This document shows, one piece after another, positions 56,545-64,000 of a DNA stretch of 64,000 bases. The first letter of the stretch is position 1; every line of letters begins with the position of its first letter. A program made the position numbers and the translations under genes. The stretch comes from Hamadaea flava (GTDB lineage Bacteria > Actinomycetota > Actinomycetes > Mycobacteriales > Micromonosporaceae): assembly GCF_024172085.1 (NCBI RefSeq), contig NZ_JAMZDZ010000001.1:1116001-1180000 (forward strand). The letters are read 5' to 3'. Below the pieces are notes generated by a model. That model searched no databases, had not been told where the DNA came from, and saw only the letters and a program-made list of their open reading frames with translations.

Positions 56545-58420
56545 GACCAGCCTGACCGAGCGGCTGTTGCTGTCGGCCGGGGTGATCGACGTGCTCGGCA
56601 GTGTCGACTCCGGCAGTACGCAGACCGACTCCCTGGAGCTGGAACGCCGCCGGGGCATCACGATCAAGTCGGCGGTGGTGTCGTTCACCGTGCACACACC
56701 GGCCGGTGACACGGTCGTGAATCTGATCGACACTCCGGGGCATCCGGATTTCATCGCCGAGGTCGAACGGGTCCTCGGTGTCCTCGACGGTGTCGTGCTG
56801 GTCGTGTCGGCGGTCGAGGGCGTGCAGGCGCAGACGCGGGTGTTGTTTCGCACCGTACGCCGCCTCGGCCTGCCGGTGATCGTGTTCGTGAACAAGACCG
56901 ACCGGGCCGGCGCGGACGTACCGGCCGTGCTGGCGCAGATCCGGGCCCGGCTCGGTGCGCCGGTCGTGCCGATGCCCGTGGGCGACTGCGCTGTGGACGT
57001 GCTCACCGGCCAGGACGACGACCTGCTCACGGCGTTCGTCGACGGCAGCTTGTCCGATGCCATGGTGCAGGGGTCGTTGCGGCGGCAGTCACGGGCCGGG
57101 ACGGTCCTGGCGGCGTACGCGGGGTCGGCGATCACCGGCGACGGCGTGGACGCCCTGCTCGCGGCGTTGCCGGGGTTGCTGCCGTCGCGGTGCCCGACCG
57201 TGGACGCCCCGCTGTCGGGGGTGGTGTTCAAGGTCGAGCGCGGCGGCAACGGCGAGAAGATCGCGTACACGCAGATCCTCGCGGGAAGCCTGCGGGTCCG
57301 CGACCGGATCCCGGTGCGCGGAGCCGACGCGAAAGTGACCGCGATCCAGGTGTTCGACGACGGCGCCGCGGTCCCACGGAACTCGGTCGAGGCCGGACGC
57401 ATCGCGAAAGTCTGGGGCCTGACCGACGTCCGCATCGGCGACGCGATCGGCACGGATCCGGCATCGAGCGGCGGCCATTTCGCGCCGCCCACCCTGGAGA
57501 CGGTGGTCGTTCCGGTGGATCCGGCCCAGCAAGGCCGCCTCCACACCGCGCTGACCCAGCTCGCCGAGCAGGACCCGCTGATCAACCTCCGCAAGGACGA
57601 CGTACGCCAAGAGTTCTTCCTGTCGCTGTACGGCGAGGTGCAGAAGGAGGTCATTCAGACCACCCTGGCCGAGCAGTACGCCCTGGACGTCGCGTTCCGC
57701 GAGACCACCACGCTGTGCATCGAGCGCCCGGTGGCGAACGGAGAATCGGTGGAGTTCATCGCCAAGGACCCGAACCCGTTCCTGGCCACCGTCGGCCTTC
57801 GCGTCGACCCCGGCAAGCCCGGCAGCGGCGTGACCTTCCAGCTCGGCGTCGAACTCGGCTCGATGCCCTACTCGTTCTTCAAGGCGGTCGAGGAGACCGT
57901 CCACGAGACCCTCGAACAGGGCGTGCACGGCTGGCCGGTGACCGACATCGTCGTGACGATGACGCACTCGGGCTACTGGGCGCGCCAGAGCCACGCCCAC
58001 GGGTCGTTCGACAAGAGCATGTCGAGCACGGCCGGGGACTTCCGCAACCTCACCCCGCTGATCCTCATGGCAGCCTTGCGGCAGGCGGGAACGGAAGTCC
58101 TCGAACCGGTGCACCAGTTCGACCTCGAGTTCCCGGTGGACGTGCTCACCGCGGTCCCGGCCACACTGGCCCGGCTCGGCGCGACCCCCGGTACGCCGTC
58201 CCTCCGCGGCGACACCTGCGCGCTCGACGGCGAGATCCCCGCCGCACGAGTGCACGAACTGCAGCTCGCGCTGCCGGGCCTCACCCGAGGCGAAGGCGTG
58301 CTGGAGTTCGCGTTCTCCCACTATGAGCCGGTACGCGGCCCGGTCCCCGACCGGCAGCGAACCGACCACAATCCGCTCGACCGCAAGGAGTACCTGCTGC
58401 ACGTCCAGCGCCGCGTCTAG
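56486..58420 (+). CDS. otrA: tetracycline-resistance-type ribosomal protection protein
   Basis: This 644-residue GTPase is an EF-G paralogue that removes tetracycline from the ribosome. G1 is ILAHVDAGKTSLTERLL, G2 lies within RRGITIKSAVVSF, G3 is IDTPGHPDF and G4 is NKTD. LGSVDSGSTQTDSLELERRR is the Tet(M)/OtrA version, unlike EF-G. In domain IV the loop KSMSSTAGDFR aligns with Tet(M) YSPVSTPADFR, without the tip proline. Its GTG lies inside the leader ORF; the ribosome site (AGAAGGA) is distant. Named on resemblance; resistance itself is untested. The stop overlaps the DUF402 stop region by four bases. Confidence 0.85.
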   Translation: MPTLRPTLNLGILAHVDAGKTSLTERLLLSAGVIDVLGSVDSGSTQTDSLELERRRGITIKSAVVSFTVHTPAGDTVVNLIDTPGHPDFIAEVERVLGVLDGVVLVVSAVEGVQAQTRVLFRTVRRLGLPVIVFVNKTDRAGADVPAVLAQIRARLGAPVVPMPVGDCAVDVLTGQDDDLLTAFVDGSLSDAMVQGSLRRQSRAGTVLAAYAGSAITGDGVDALLAALPGLLPSRCPTVDAPLSGVVFKVERGGNGEKIAYTQILAGSLRVRDRIPVRGADAKVTAIQVFDDGAAVPRNSVEAGRIAKVWGLTDVRIGDAIGTDPASSGGHFAPPTLETVVVPVDPAQQGRLHTALTQLAEQDPLINLRKDDVRQEFFLSLYGEVQKEVIQTTLAEQYALDVAFRETTTLCIERPVANGESVEFIAKDPNPFLATVGLRVDPGKPGSGVTFQLGVELGSMPYSFFKAVEETVHETLEQGVHGWPVTDIVVTMTHSGYWARQSHAHGSFDKSMSSTAGDFRNLTPLILMAALRQAGTEVLEPVHQFDLEFPVDVLTAVPATLARLGATPGTPSLRGDTCALDGEIPAARVHELQLALPGLTRGEGVLEFAFSHYEPVRGPVPDRQRTDHNPLDRKEYLLHVQRRV

Positions 58421-59088
58421 ATGTCCGGAACCGTCCACTCCGGATCCGGCCGCCAGTGCGTCCAGACCTCGCTGAAAGCCCAATGCCCGCCGGCGTACGC
58501 CTGCTGCGCCAAGACGGCGCGGGAGCGGATCACCTCGGCCTCTGCTGAGGTGAACCGGCCCGCGCCGGTCGCGGCGACGAGTTCGTCCTCGTCCTTGAGC
58601 TGGGCGACGCCGTCGGGTTCGATCCAGACGTCGAGCTCGTGATCACACGTCCAGGTGTCGGCCGCCTCGCGCCGATGCGTCTCCTCCAGGTTGACATACC
58701 ATCCCAGGAAGTCACCCGACTCCGACCAGAACAGCCATACCGACCAGGGCGTATCGGTCGCGGCGATCATGAGGATGCCGGGACCTCGCCAGCTGACCCG
58801 AGCCAGCTCGCGCGGAGATCCGAACAACTCGTCCAGCGGCAGCGAGCGCGGATCACCGCCGCCCGGCAGGAGCGGCACCAGACGGGGTGTACCGGGCGCC
58901 AGCCAGACGACGAGGCCCGCTGAGTCGTCCTGGACAACCCGCACCGGCGTGACGCTCCATGGGCTGCCTGGCTGCCAGTCAGGCGCGCGCTCCTGCCACC
59001 GGATCACTTCACCGGTACGCCAGAAGGGCGCCTCACCCGCTGCGCGGCTACCGGCCGGAAGCGAATGCCGAATCACGGTTCGCACCAT
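58417..59088 (-). CDS. DUF402 protein
   Basis: This protein of about 223 residues has the DUF402 pattern: LFWSESGDFLGWYVNLEETHRR, TCDHELDVWIEPDGVAQLKDEDEL and HWAFSEVWTHWRPDPEW. Members include FomD-like hydrolases of nucleotidyl phosphonates and nucleoside di-/triphosphatases. The exact start is unclear: ATG at 59097 or 59088 and GTG at 59085 compete, with GGAGG just ahead of the latter two. The region forms a hairpin that could hide this site. Confidence 0.8.
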   Translation of the reverse strand: MVRTVIRHSLPAGSRAAGEAPFWRTGEVIRWQERAPDWQPGSPWSVTPVRVVQDDSAGLVVWLAPGTPRLVPLLPGGGDPRSLPLDELFGSPRELARVSWRGPGILMIAATDTPWSVWLFWSESGDFLGWYVNLEETHRREAADTWTCDHELDVWIEPDGVAQLKDEDELVAATGAGRFTSAEAEVIRSRAVLAQQAYAGGHWAFSEVWTHWRPDPEWTVPDI

Positions 59089-59090
59089 AC

Positions 59091-59115
59091 CTCCCATGAG
59101 CGGGGTTCATGGGAG
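59091..59115. promoter_or_regulatory. 9-bp perfect hairpin at the DUF402 ribosome site
   Basis: CTCCCATGA and TCATGGGAG pair perfectly across seven bases. On the minus strand one arm holds most of the GGAGG ribosome site of the DUF402 gene. It may be an RNA switch or, as DNA, an operator shared with the divergent quinone reductase gene. Confidence 0.45.
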
Positions 59116-59176
59116 GGTGCGATGCATGAGCGTGCGGGGCTGGGATCGGCCGCCCGCGCGGCCTTAGCGTGGCCAC

Positions 59177-60115
59177 ATGCGAGCGATTCACGTACGCCGG
59201 TTCGGCGGTCCCGAGGTGCTCACGGTCACGGAGCTGCCGGATCCGGTGGCCGGGCCGGGGCAGCTGTTGGTGCGGGTGCTGGCGGCGGGGGTCAACTATG
59301 CGGACACGCATCGGACCGACGGGTCGTATCGGGCGCAGCAGGCGTTGCCGTTCGTGCCGGGGACCGAGGTCGTCGGGCTCGACGCGGACGGGCGGCGGCT
59401 GCTCGCGCCGGTGTTCCCGGGCGGCGCGTACGCCGAGCTGGCGGTGGTCGCTGAGGACCAGGCAGTCGAGGTGCCGCCGGCGGTGTCCGACGGGGCGGCG
59501 CTGGCCTTGCTGGTGCAGGGGATGACCGCGTGGCACGTGCTGCGGTCGTCTGCGCGGCTGGCTCCGGGCGAATCGGTCGTGGTGACGGCCGCAGCGGGCG
59601 GCGTCGGCTCGCTTGCCGTGCAGTTGGCTCGCCGATTCGGGGCCGGGCGGATCATCGCTGCGGCGTCCACGGCGGACAAGCGAGCGCTCGCGGCCGAGTT
59701 CGGGGCGCACGCCACGGTGGACAGCTCGCCGGACGGCTTCGCCGATCGCGTGATCGCGGCCAACGGCGGGCGGCCGGTGGACGTCGTCCTGGAGTCGACC
59801 GGCGGCCCGCTGTTCACGGAGTCGCTGGCCGCGCTTGGCGCGTTCGGCCGGCTGGTGACCTTCGGCAACGCGTCCCGGCAGGGCCGGCCGCCCGTGGACC
59901 CGGCGGTGCTGGCCGAGCACAACCGCGCGGTCGCCGGGTTCTGGCTGCGGCCGGTCCTCGACGACCGGCGTCCGCTGCACGAACTGTTGGCCTTGGCCGC
60001 CGACGGAGCGATCCGCCCGGCCATCGGCCGCGAGTACGCCCTCGCCGACGCCCGCCAGGCGCACGAAGACCTGCTCGCCCGACGCACCGTCGGCAAACTG
60101 GTTTTGCGGCCCTGA
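59177..60115 (+). CDS. NADPH:quinone oxidoreductase (MDR family)
   Basis: This 312-residue MDR protein starts MRAIHVRRFGGPEVLTVTEL, with QLLVRVLAAGVNYADTHRTDG and the cofactor loop VVVTAAAGGVGSLAVQLARR near residue 140. The catalytic zinc ligands are not kept, so it fits the QOR/crotonyl-reductase-like type. Short upstream region with no Shine-Dalgarno sequence. It ends before a hairpin terminator. Confidence 0.88.
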   Translation: MRAIHVRRFGGPEVLTVTELPDPVAGPGQLLVRVLAAGVNYADTHRTDGSYRAQQALPFVPGTEVVGLDADGRRLLAPVFPGGAYAELAVVAEDQAVEVPPAVSDGAALALLVQGMTAWHVLRSSARLAPGESVVVTAAAGGVGSLAVQLARRFGAGRIIAAASTADKRALAAEFGAHATVDSSPDGFADRVIAANGGRPVDVVLESTGGPLFTESLAALGAFGRLVTFGNASRQGRPPVDPAVLAEHNRAVAGFWLRPVLDDRRPLHELLALAADGAIRPAIGREYALADARQAHEDLLARRTVGKLVLRP

Positions 60116-60120
60116 CCACG

Positions 60121-60147
60121 GCTCATCGTGCGCCTCAAGCGATGAGC
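60121..60147 (+). terminator. 8-bp hairpin terminator
   Basis: GCTCATCG and CGATGAGC pair perfectly across 11 bases, five bases after the quinone oxidoreductase stop. It separates that gene from the TetR-P450 unit. Confidence 0.7.
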
Positions 60148-60160
60148 TCTTGTCCGATTA

Positions 60161-60196
60161 GGAACATCGGCGTACCGTCGCGAACATGATTGTTCC
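60161..60196. promoter_or_regulatory. operator candidate for the TetR gene
   Basis: GGAACA (60161-60166) and TGTTCC (60191-60196) form an inverted pair spanning the TetR start codon, and GAACAT recurs between them. It is a candidate self-regulation site; no Shine-Dalgarno sequence is present in this stretch. Confidence 0.4.
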
Positions 60197-60722
60197 GACT
60201 CGGACGTTGCTCGACATCGCGGCCGAAGTTCTGGTGACTGATCCGGCGGCTTCCCTCGCGCAGGTCGCGCGGGCGGCCGGGATCGGGCGTACGACGCTGC
60301 ACAAGCACTATGCCACCCGGGACGACCTTCTTTACGCGGTCGCACATCGGGCGCTGGAGCTGTGGGAGGGCGCCGTTTCGTCCATTCCGGACGGTCCGGA
60401 CGGCGGACTGCGTACGCTCGCCGAGGCGATGATCCCGATCGGGCCGCAGCTGGAATTCCTATGGCGTACGCCGGCCTTCGACCACGTCGTCGAGATCAAC
60501 GACCGGTGGAAGGCCGTCGAGGCCAGGGGGCTGGCGGTGCTCCAGCGCGCCGAGGCGCACGGCGTGCTGCGTACGGCGCCGCCGTGGTGGCTGCTGCAGA
60601 CGTTCTACTCCCTGATCTACGTGGCCGCCGAGAGCGTCCTGAACGGCAAGCTCGCCCCGGCCGACGCTCCCGACCTCGTCCTGTCCACCTTCCTGACCGG
60701 CCTCGGAAAGGATCCCGCATGA
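60186..60722 (+). CDS. TetR-family regulator coupled to a P450
   Basis: This 178-residue regulator has a short TetR helix-turn-helix (SLAQVARAAGIGRTTLHKHYATRDDLLYAVAHRALE). A C-terminal helical domain follows with WWLLQTFYSLIYVAAESV. Its stop overlaps the P450 start (ATGA), so the regulator and P450 form an operon and the regulator probably senses a P450 substrate. Confidence 0.85.
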   Translation: MIVPTRTLLDIAAEVLVTDPAASLAQVARAAGIGRTTLHKHYATRDDLLYAVAHRALELWEGAVSSIPDGPDGGLRTLAEAMIPIGPQLEFLWRTPAFDHVVEINDRWKAVEARGLAVLQRAEAHGVLRTAPPWWLLQTFYSLIYVAAESVLNGKLAPADAPDLVLSTFLTGLGKDPA

Positions 60723-61942
60723 ATGCCCTCGCCTTCGCCGCTCAACTGTGGCGGCAACGGGCCGACCTGGTCGCCGCCGGATACCTCAGGCGCGATCCGC
60801 TGGCCCGGCTTCGGTTGCGGCCCGGCCGGGAGGACCCGTACGCGATCTACGAGCAGATGCGGGCGGCCGGTCCGCTGCTGCCCACCCGGTTCGGCAACCT
60901 GTCGACGACCAGCCACCGGATCTGCGACTCGGTGTTGCGGGACCGGCGGTTCGGCGTACGCCCGGTCGAGCGGGTCGACCGCTACGACGACTTCGATCTG
61001 TCCTTCCTCGACATGAATCCGCCGGACCACACCCGGCTGCGGCGGCTCGCCCAGCCCGCGTTCAGCCCGAAGGCGACCGCCGGATATCGCGAGCGCGTCG
61101 AGCGCACCGTGCACACGCTGCTGGACCGGGCGGGCGACGAGTTCGACCTCGTCTCGGCGTACGCCGCTCCCCTGCCGATCGCGGTGATCACCGACCTGCT
61201 CGGGGTGCCGGACGCGAACGCCGAGGAGTTCGCCCGGTACGGGATGGTCATCGGCAGCGCCCTCGACGGCATCCGCGGACTGCGGCACGCCGCCCGGCTG
61301 GAGGCCAACGACGCCAAACTCCGGGCGCTCTTCGAGCACCTGATCGAGCTGCGCCGCCGCGAACCCGCCGACGACATCGTGAGCCGGCTCGTCGCAGTGG
61401 AGGGCGATCAGATCAAACCAGCGGAGGTTCAGCCGATGTGCGTACTCTTGCTGATCGCCGGTTTCGAGACCACGACGAATCTGATCGGGAACGCGGTGCT
61501 CGCGCTGCAACGGAATCCGGACCAGTGGCGCGCGTTGTGCGACGACCCCGCGGGCCTGGCGCCGAAGGCGGTCGAGGAGGCGCTGCGCTACGACCCGCCG
61601 GTGCAGCGGACCTCGCGCGTCGCGCTGGAGCCGGTCGATCTGGACGGCCAGGTCATCCACAAGGGACAGTGGGTGTTCACGCTGATCGGCGGGGCGAACC
61701 GGGATCCCGAGGTGTACGACCGGCCGGCCGAGTTCGACCTGGAACGCGAGCGATCCGTCGACCACCTCGCGTTCTCCAGCGGCATCCACTACTGCGTCGG
61801 CCAGCCGCTGGCCCGGCTGGAGGCCACGATCGCACTGCAGGTCCTGGCGGAACGCCGTCCCGGGCTGCGCCTGGCCGGGCGGGTACGCCGCCGCAACGCG
61901 ACGACGATCCGCGGACCGCTGCGGCTGCCGGTGGCGGGCTGA
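60719..61942 (+). CDS. cytochrome P450
   Basis: This 407-residue P450 is of normal length. I-helix: AGFETTT (247-253). ExxR: EALR (287-290). Haem loop: FSSGIHYCVGQP with Cys359. LDMNPPDHTRLRRL is the typical B-C region of actinobacterial enzymes. No ferredoxin or reductase gene is adjacent, so electrons must come from elsewhere. Substrate unknown. Confidence 0.92.
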   Translation: MNALAFAAQLWRQRADLVAAGYLRRDPLARLRLRPGREDPYAIYEQMRAAGPLLPTRFGNLSTTSHRICDSVLRDRRFGVRPVERVDRYDDFDLSFLDMNPPDHTRLRRLAQPAFSPKATAGYRERVERTVHTLLDRAGDEFDLVSAYAAPLPIAVITDLLGVPDANAEEFARYGMVIGSALDGIRGLRHAARLEANDAKLRALFEHLIELRRREPADDIVSRLVAVEGDQIKPAEVQPMCVLLLIAGFETTTNLIGNAVLALQRNPDQWRALCDDPAGLAPKAVEEALRYDPPVQRTSRVALEPVDLDGQVIHKGQWVFTLIGGANRDPEVYDRPAEFDLERERSVDHLAFSSGIHYCVGQPLARLEATIALQVLAERRPGLRLAGRVRRRNATTIRGPLRLPVAG

Positions 61943-61945
61943 GGC

Positions 61946-63148
61946 TCAGCCGATGGAGTGGGCACGCAGTTCGTCCATGACCTCGGCGGGCGGCCAGCCG
62001 TCGACGCGGAACCGCACCGGTGCGAGCAGCGGCTCGGGTTCGAGGCCGACGCGGTCGACGACCACGTCCCACGGCACCAGCGGGCCGGGTTCGTCGGCCC
62101 GCTGGAACAGCACGTAGTGCGCTCGCGGCAGCAGTTGGGCGATGCCGTCCGACCAGGTCGCCACCGTGATCGCGGGCGACTCCGGACGTACGTCGGCGAG
62201 CAGGCCGCTGACGAAGACCTCGATGCCGGCGTTCGCGTACTGCGAGCCCAGCCAGGCCGTCTGGGCGGCGTACTCGGTGACGGCGAGGATCACCTCGGCC
62301 CGCCGGGCGGGCAGGTGATCCGGCTCGTCCGGCGCGGGCGCGTACGGCACGACCCGGCCGTAGTCGTCGGCGACATAGCCCACCGGCGACAGGCTGCGGA
62401 CGGCGTCGCCGTACTCCTGCTCGACGATCTCGTAGAGCCGGCCGATGGCGCCGCTGCCGACCGGGCACAGCACCATGTTCGTGTAGTTCGGCACGAACGC
62501 CACGACCTTGTCCCCGGCTCGGCGGGTGATCTCGGCGAGCCAGCCCGGCGACAGGAGCAACGAGGTGAAGTAGCCGTCGCCGCTGTCCACCATCCGGATC
62601 AGCGCGCCCGCCTCGAACTCGCCGCGCAGCGTACGCTCGGCCAGCGCGGCCAGGTTCTCGTGGGCGGCCCGGAAGATCTCCTCGACCGAGACACCCCAGC
62701 GTTCGACGCTCGCGGGCGACACGTACGCCATCGAGTCGGGCATGTCGACGACGATCAACTCCCGCAGATGGGGCAGCGCAGCGCGCGAGATCGGCGGCTG
62801 CATCCCCGGCGTACCGGCCTGGCCGAAGGTGGCCGCTCGCAACACCGGGCGCAACCGCGGCCGCACCGCTTCCCAGGTGTCGGGGACCTCGGGCGCGCCT
62901 GTGACACCGCGGACGACCATGAGCAGCGCGCGACGGCGTTCGGCCCGGGTCGCGCCCTGCGTCTCGGCGTACACGTTGGCGAGGTAGATCCAGGTCGGGG
63001 TGCGCCGGGCGGGACGCTCGACGACCACGGCGAACTGCGCCCGGTCGTACCGCACGCGGGTGACGCCAGGCACTCGCCGCGCGATCCGCACCGCCTTGGC
63101 GGCGAACCTGTCCCGCGGCGCTCCGACGAGCCGGTCCAGCAGTCCCAT
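61946..63148 (-). CDS. DUF1444-like protein
   Basis: This 400-residue protein starts MGLLDRLVGAPRDRFAAKAV. It shows LRELIVVDMPDSMAYVSPASVERWG, then AAHENLAALAERTL and SPGWLAEITRRAGDKVVAFVPNY, the layout of DUF1444 (YtpQ) proteins. The C-terminal third (EVILAVTEYAAQTAWLGSQYANAG) is not recognised. It lies alone, three bases from the P450 stop on the other strand. No reaction is known. Confidence 0.6.
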   Translation of the reverse strand: MGLLDRLVGAPRDRFAAKAVRIARRVPGVTRVRYDRAQFAVVVERPARRTPTWIYLANVYAETQGATRAERRRALLMVVRGVTGAPEVPDTWEAVRPRLRPVLRAATFGQAGTPGMQPPISRAALPHLRELIVVDMPDSMAYVSPASVERWGVSVEEIFRAAHENLAALAERTLRGEFEAGALIRMVDSGDGYFTSLLLSPGWLAEITRRAGDKVVAFVPNYTNMVLCPVGSGAIGRLYEIVEQEYGDAVRSLSPVGYVADDYGRVVPYAPAPDEPDHLPARRAEVILAVTEYAAQTAWLGSQYANAGIEVFVSGLLADVRPESPAITVATWSDGIAQLLPRAHYVLFQRADEPGPLVPWDVVVDRVGLEPEPLLAPVRFRVDGWPPAEVMDELRAHSIG

Positions 63149-63204
63149 GGGCTCACACCGTAACTCATCTCGCCCAGGGCGCGACCCGGGAGAACCCCCG
63201 AGCT

Positions 63205-64000
63205 TCAGACGCACGGATTCGGGGTCGTCACGGCCGTCGTGCTGGCGCTGCGGCCGTCGGCGCTGGTCACCGTGACCCACCAGGTGATCGGTGCGCGCGG
63301 CTTCGCCGACCACACCTCGGTGTACGCGGTGGCCTGGTCGACCGGCATCGTCGCGACGCGGGTGTCCCCCGCCCGCCAGGTCAACGTCGCCGACCGGAGA
63401 TCGGCGTCGGCCGCCACGGTGACGGACAACACGAACCGGCCCTTATCGCCGCAGGTGGCGCTCTCGGCAGCGCCGACCGTCAGCGGCGGCCGCACGATCG
63501 TCGGTGACGGGGACGACGCTGGGGACGACGTCGGCTCCCGCTGCGGCTGCTCGCCGGCTGGGCCACCGGGTGACGGGCTGCCCGGCAGAATCGGCACGAC
63601 CGCCGGTGAGCCTGTCACGGATCCCGTCGGCGAAATCGAGGCCGACGGCGACGCAGAACCGGCCGCGCTCGGTGTCGCCGTCGCATCCGGCGAGGATGAC
63701 GCCGACGTCAGCGGCGTCTGCTGCGCGGTCGCGCCGGCCGGCGGACCCCCGGTGAGCCGCAGCGCGCCGCCGGCCAGCCCGATCGCGGCAGCCAACGCCG
63801 TCGTCGCGACCAGCACGCGCCGGGTCCGGTTGACCGGCGGCTGGGGAAAACCGGTGCTCCGGCTCCACCGCGGCTCCCAGTCCGGCGTCGCACGGAGCGC
63901 CAGCCAGGTCGACGCGTTCACGAACGGCAGGCTCGCGTACTTGGCGAGCAGGTTCGCGCCCGACGGCAGCTCCCGGCGGAGCGCCCGGCAGGCGCCACAG
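63205..64000 (-). CDS. zinc-finger/membrane-anchored protein, truncated by the window edge
   Basis: The frame is open to the right edge, so the start lies outside. The part seen begins CGACRALRRELPSGANLL, a Cys-x-x-Cys resembling the zinc finger of anti-sigma factors. One membrane segment follows (VLVATTALAAAIGLAGGALRL), then a long Ser/Pro/Thr-rich stalk. A beta-rich outer domain ends STTAVTTPNPCV, with a disulfide-type Cys pair. Inference: a single-pass signalling protein or zinc-finger anti-sigma-like sensor. An internal GTG at 63921 could give a shorter form. Confidence 0.6.
   Translation of the reverse strand, partial: CGACRALRRELPSGANLLAKYASLPFVNASTWLALRATPDWEPRWSRSTGFPQPPVNRTRRVLVATTALAAAIGLAGGALRLTGGPPAGATAQQTPLTSASSSPDATATPSAAGSASPSASISPTGSVTGSPAVVPILPGSPSPGGPAGEQPQREPTSSPASSPSPTIVRPPLTVGAAESATCGDKGRFVLSVTVAADADLRSATLTWRAGDTRVATMPVDQATAYTEVWSAKPRAPITWWVTVTSADGRSASTTAVTTPNPCV

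Noticed and set aside
56486-58420. Annotation as elongation factor G
   Set aside because: The N-terminal SVDSGSTQTDS block and the domain IV STAGDFR loop are those of Tet(M)/OtrA proteins, and the length of 644 residues is shorter than EF-G.

Overview
The window is 64 kb of high-GC DNA. Its codon use, GTG starts, leaderless-looking promoters and gene content fit an actinomycete. The dense CGTACG words, light-type carotenoid genes, secreted carbohydrate-binding proteins and many TetR regulators suggest Micromonosporaceae (Actinoplanes/Micromonospora type), but this is inference and I see no rRNA marker. I found no tRNA or rRNA gene, CRISPR array, insertion sequence or phage. Coding density is very high: no gene-free stretch reaches 300 bases, and many neighbours overlap by 4 bases or converge with overlapping 3' ends.

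Layout, left to right. 1-3.6 kb: a truncated secreted CBM35-type protein diverges from a sugar ABC transporter operon (binding lipoprotein plus two permeases, no ATPase). 3.6-6.4 kb: an HxlR regulator opposite a LUD protein, then acylphosphatase, exonuclease III and a DUF1697 protein. 6.4-13.5 kb: a surface-glycan locus with an epimerase, a methyltransferase, a large membrane protein, a WecD/WecE-like acetyltransferase-aminotransferase pair, a GtrB-like glycosyltransferase and a GtrA flippase. 13.5-16 kb: a DUF72 protein, a quinone-reductase-like dehydrogenase and an azoreductase around a strong inverted repeat. 16-23 kb: a secreted phosphatase, an MFS transporter, a TolB-like protein, a TIGR03089 protein and a drug-type ABC exporter. 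23-31 kb: a mixture of small enzymes and membrane proteins, including a 32-residue SHOCT microprotein and a ChaA-like exchanger coupled to a TetR gene.

31-42.4 kb is the most coherent block, a carotenoid locus. A MerR/B12-type regulator and an SDR-DUF2867 protein lie beside crtI-crtE on the minus strand. Divergently, crtB, photolyase, crtYc, crtYd, an acyltransferase, a CrtQ/CruC-like glycosyltransferase and a P450 form one tightly overlapped operon. The expected product is a cyclised, oxidised, glycosylated and perhaps acylated carotenoid under light control. The regulator lacks the tryptophan expected above cobalamin.

42.5-56.3 kb holds MarR, TetR and LysR regulators, an EF-G-binding FBP-type protein, metE, a STAS protein, TPR proteins, a LasA-like peptidase, a carboxymuconolactone-decarboxylase operon with twin TetR operators, and a sortase-anchored choice-of-anchor A protein. 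56.4-64 kb holds an OtrA-like ribosomal protection gene preceded and overlapped by a 40-codon leader ORF, a DUF402 protein, a quinone oxidoreductase, a coupled TetR-P450 pair, a DUF1444-like protein and a truncated zinc-finger membrane protein.

Several intergenic hairpins (15985-16043, 27634-27779, 44308-44337, 48699-48753) carry GATC-containing arms at gene 3' ends and look like a dispersed repeat or terminator class.
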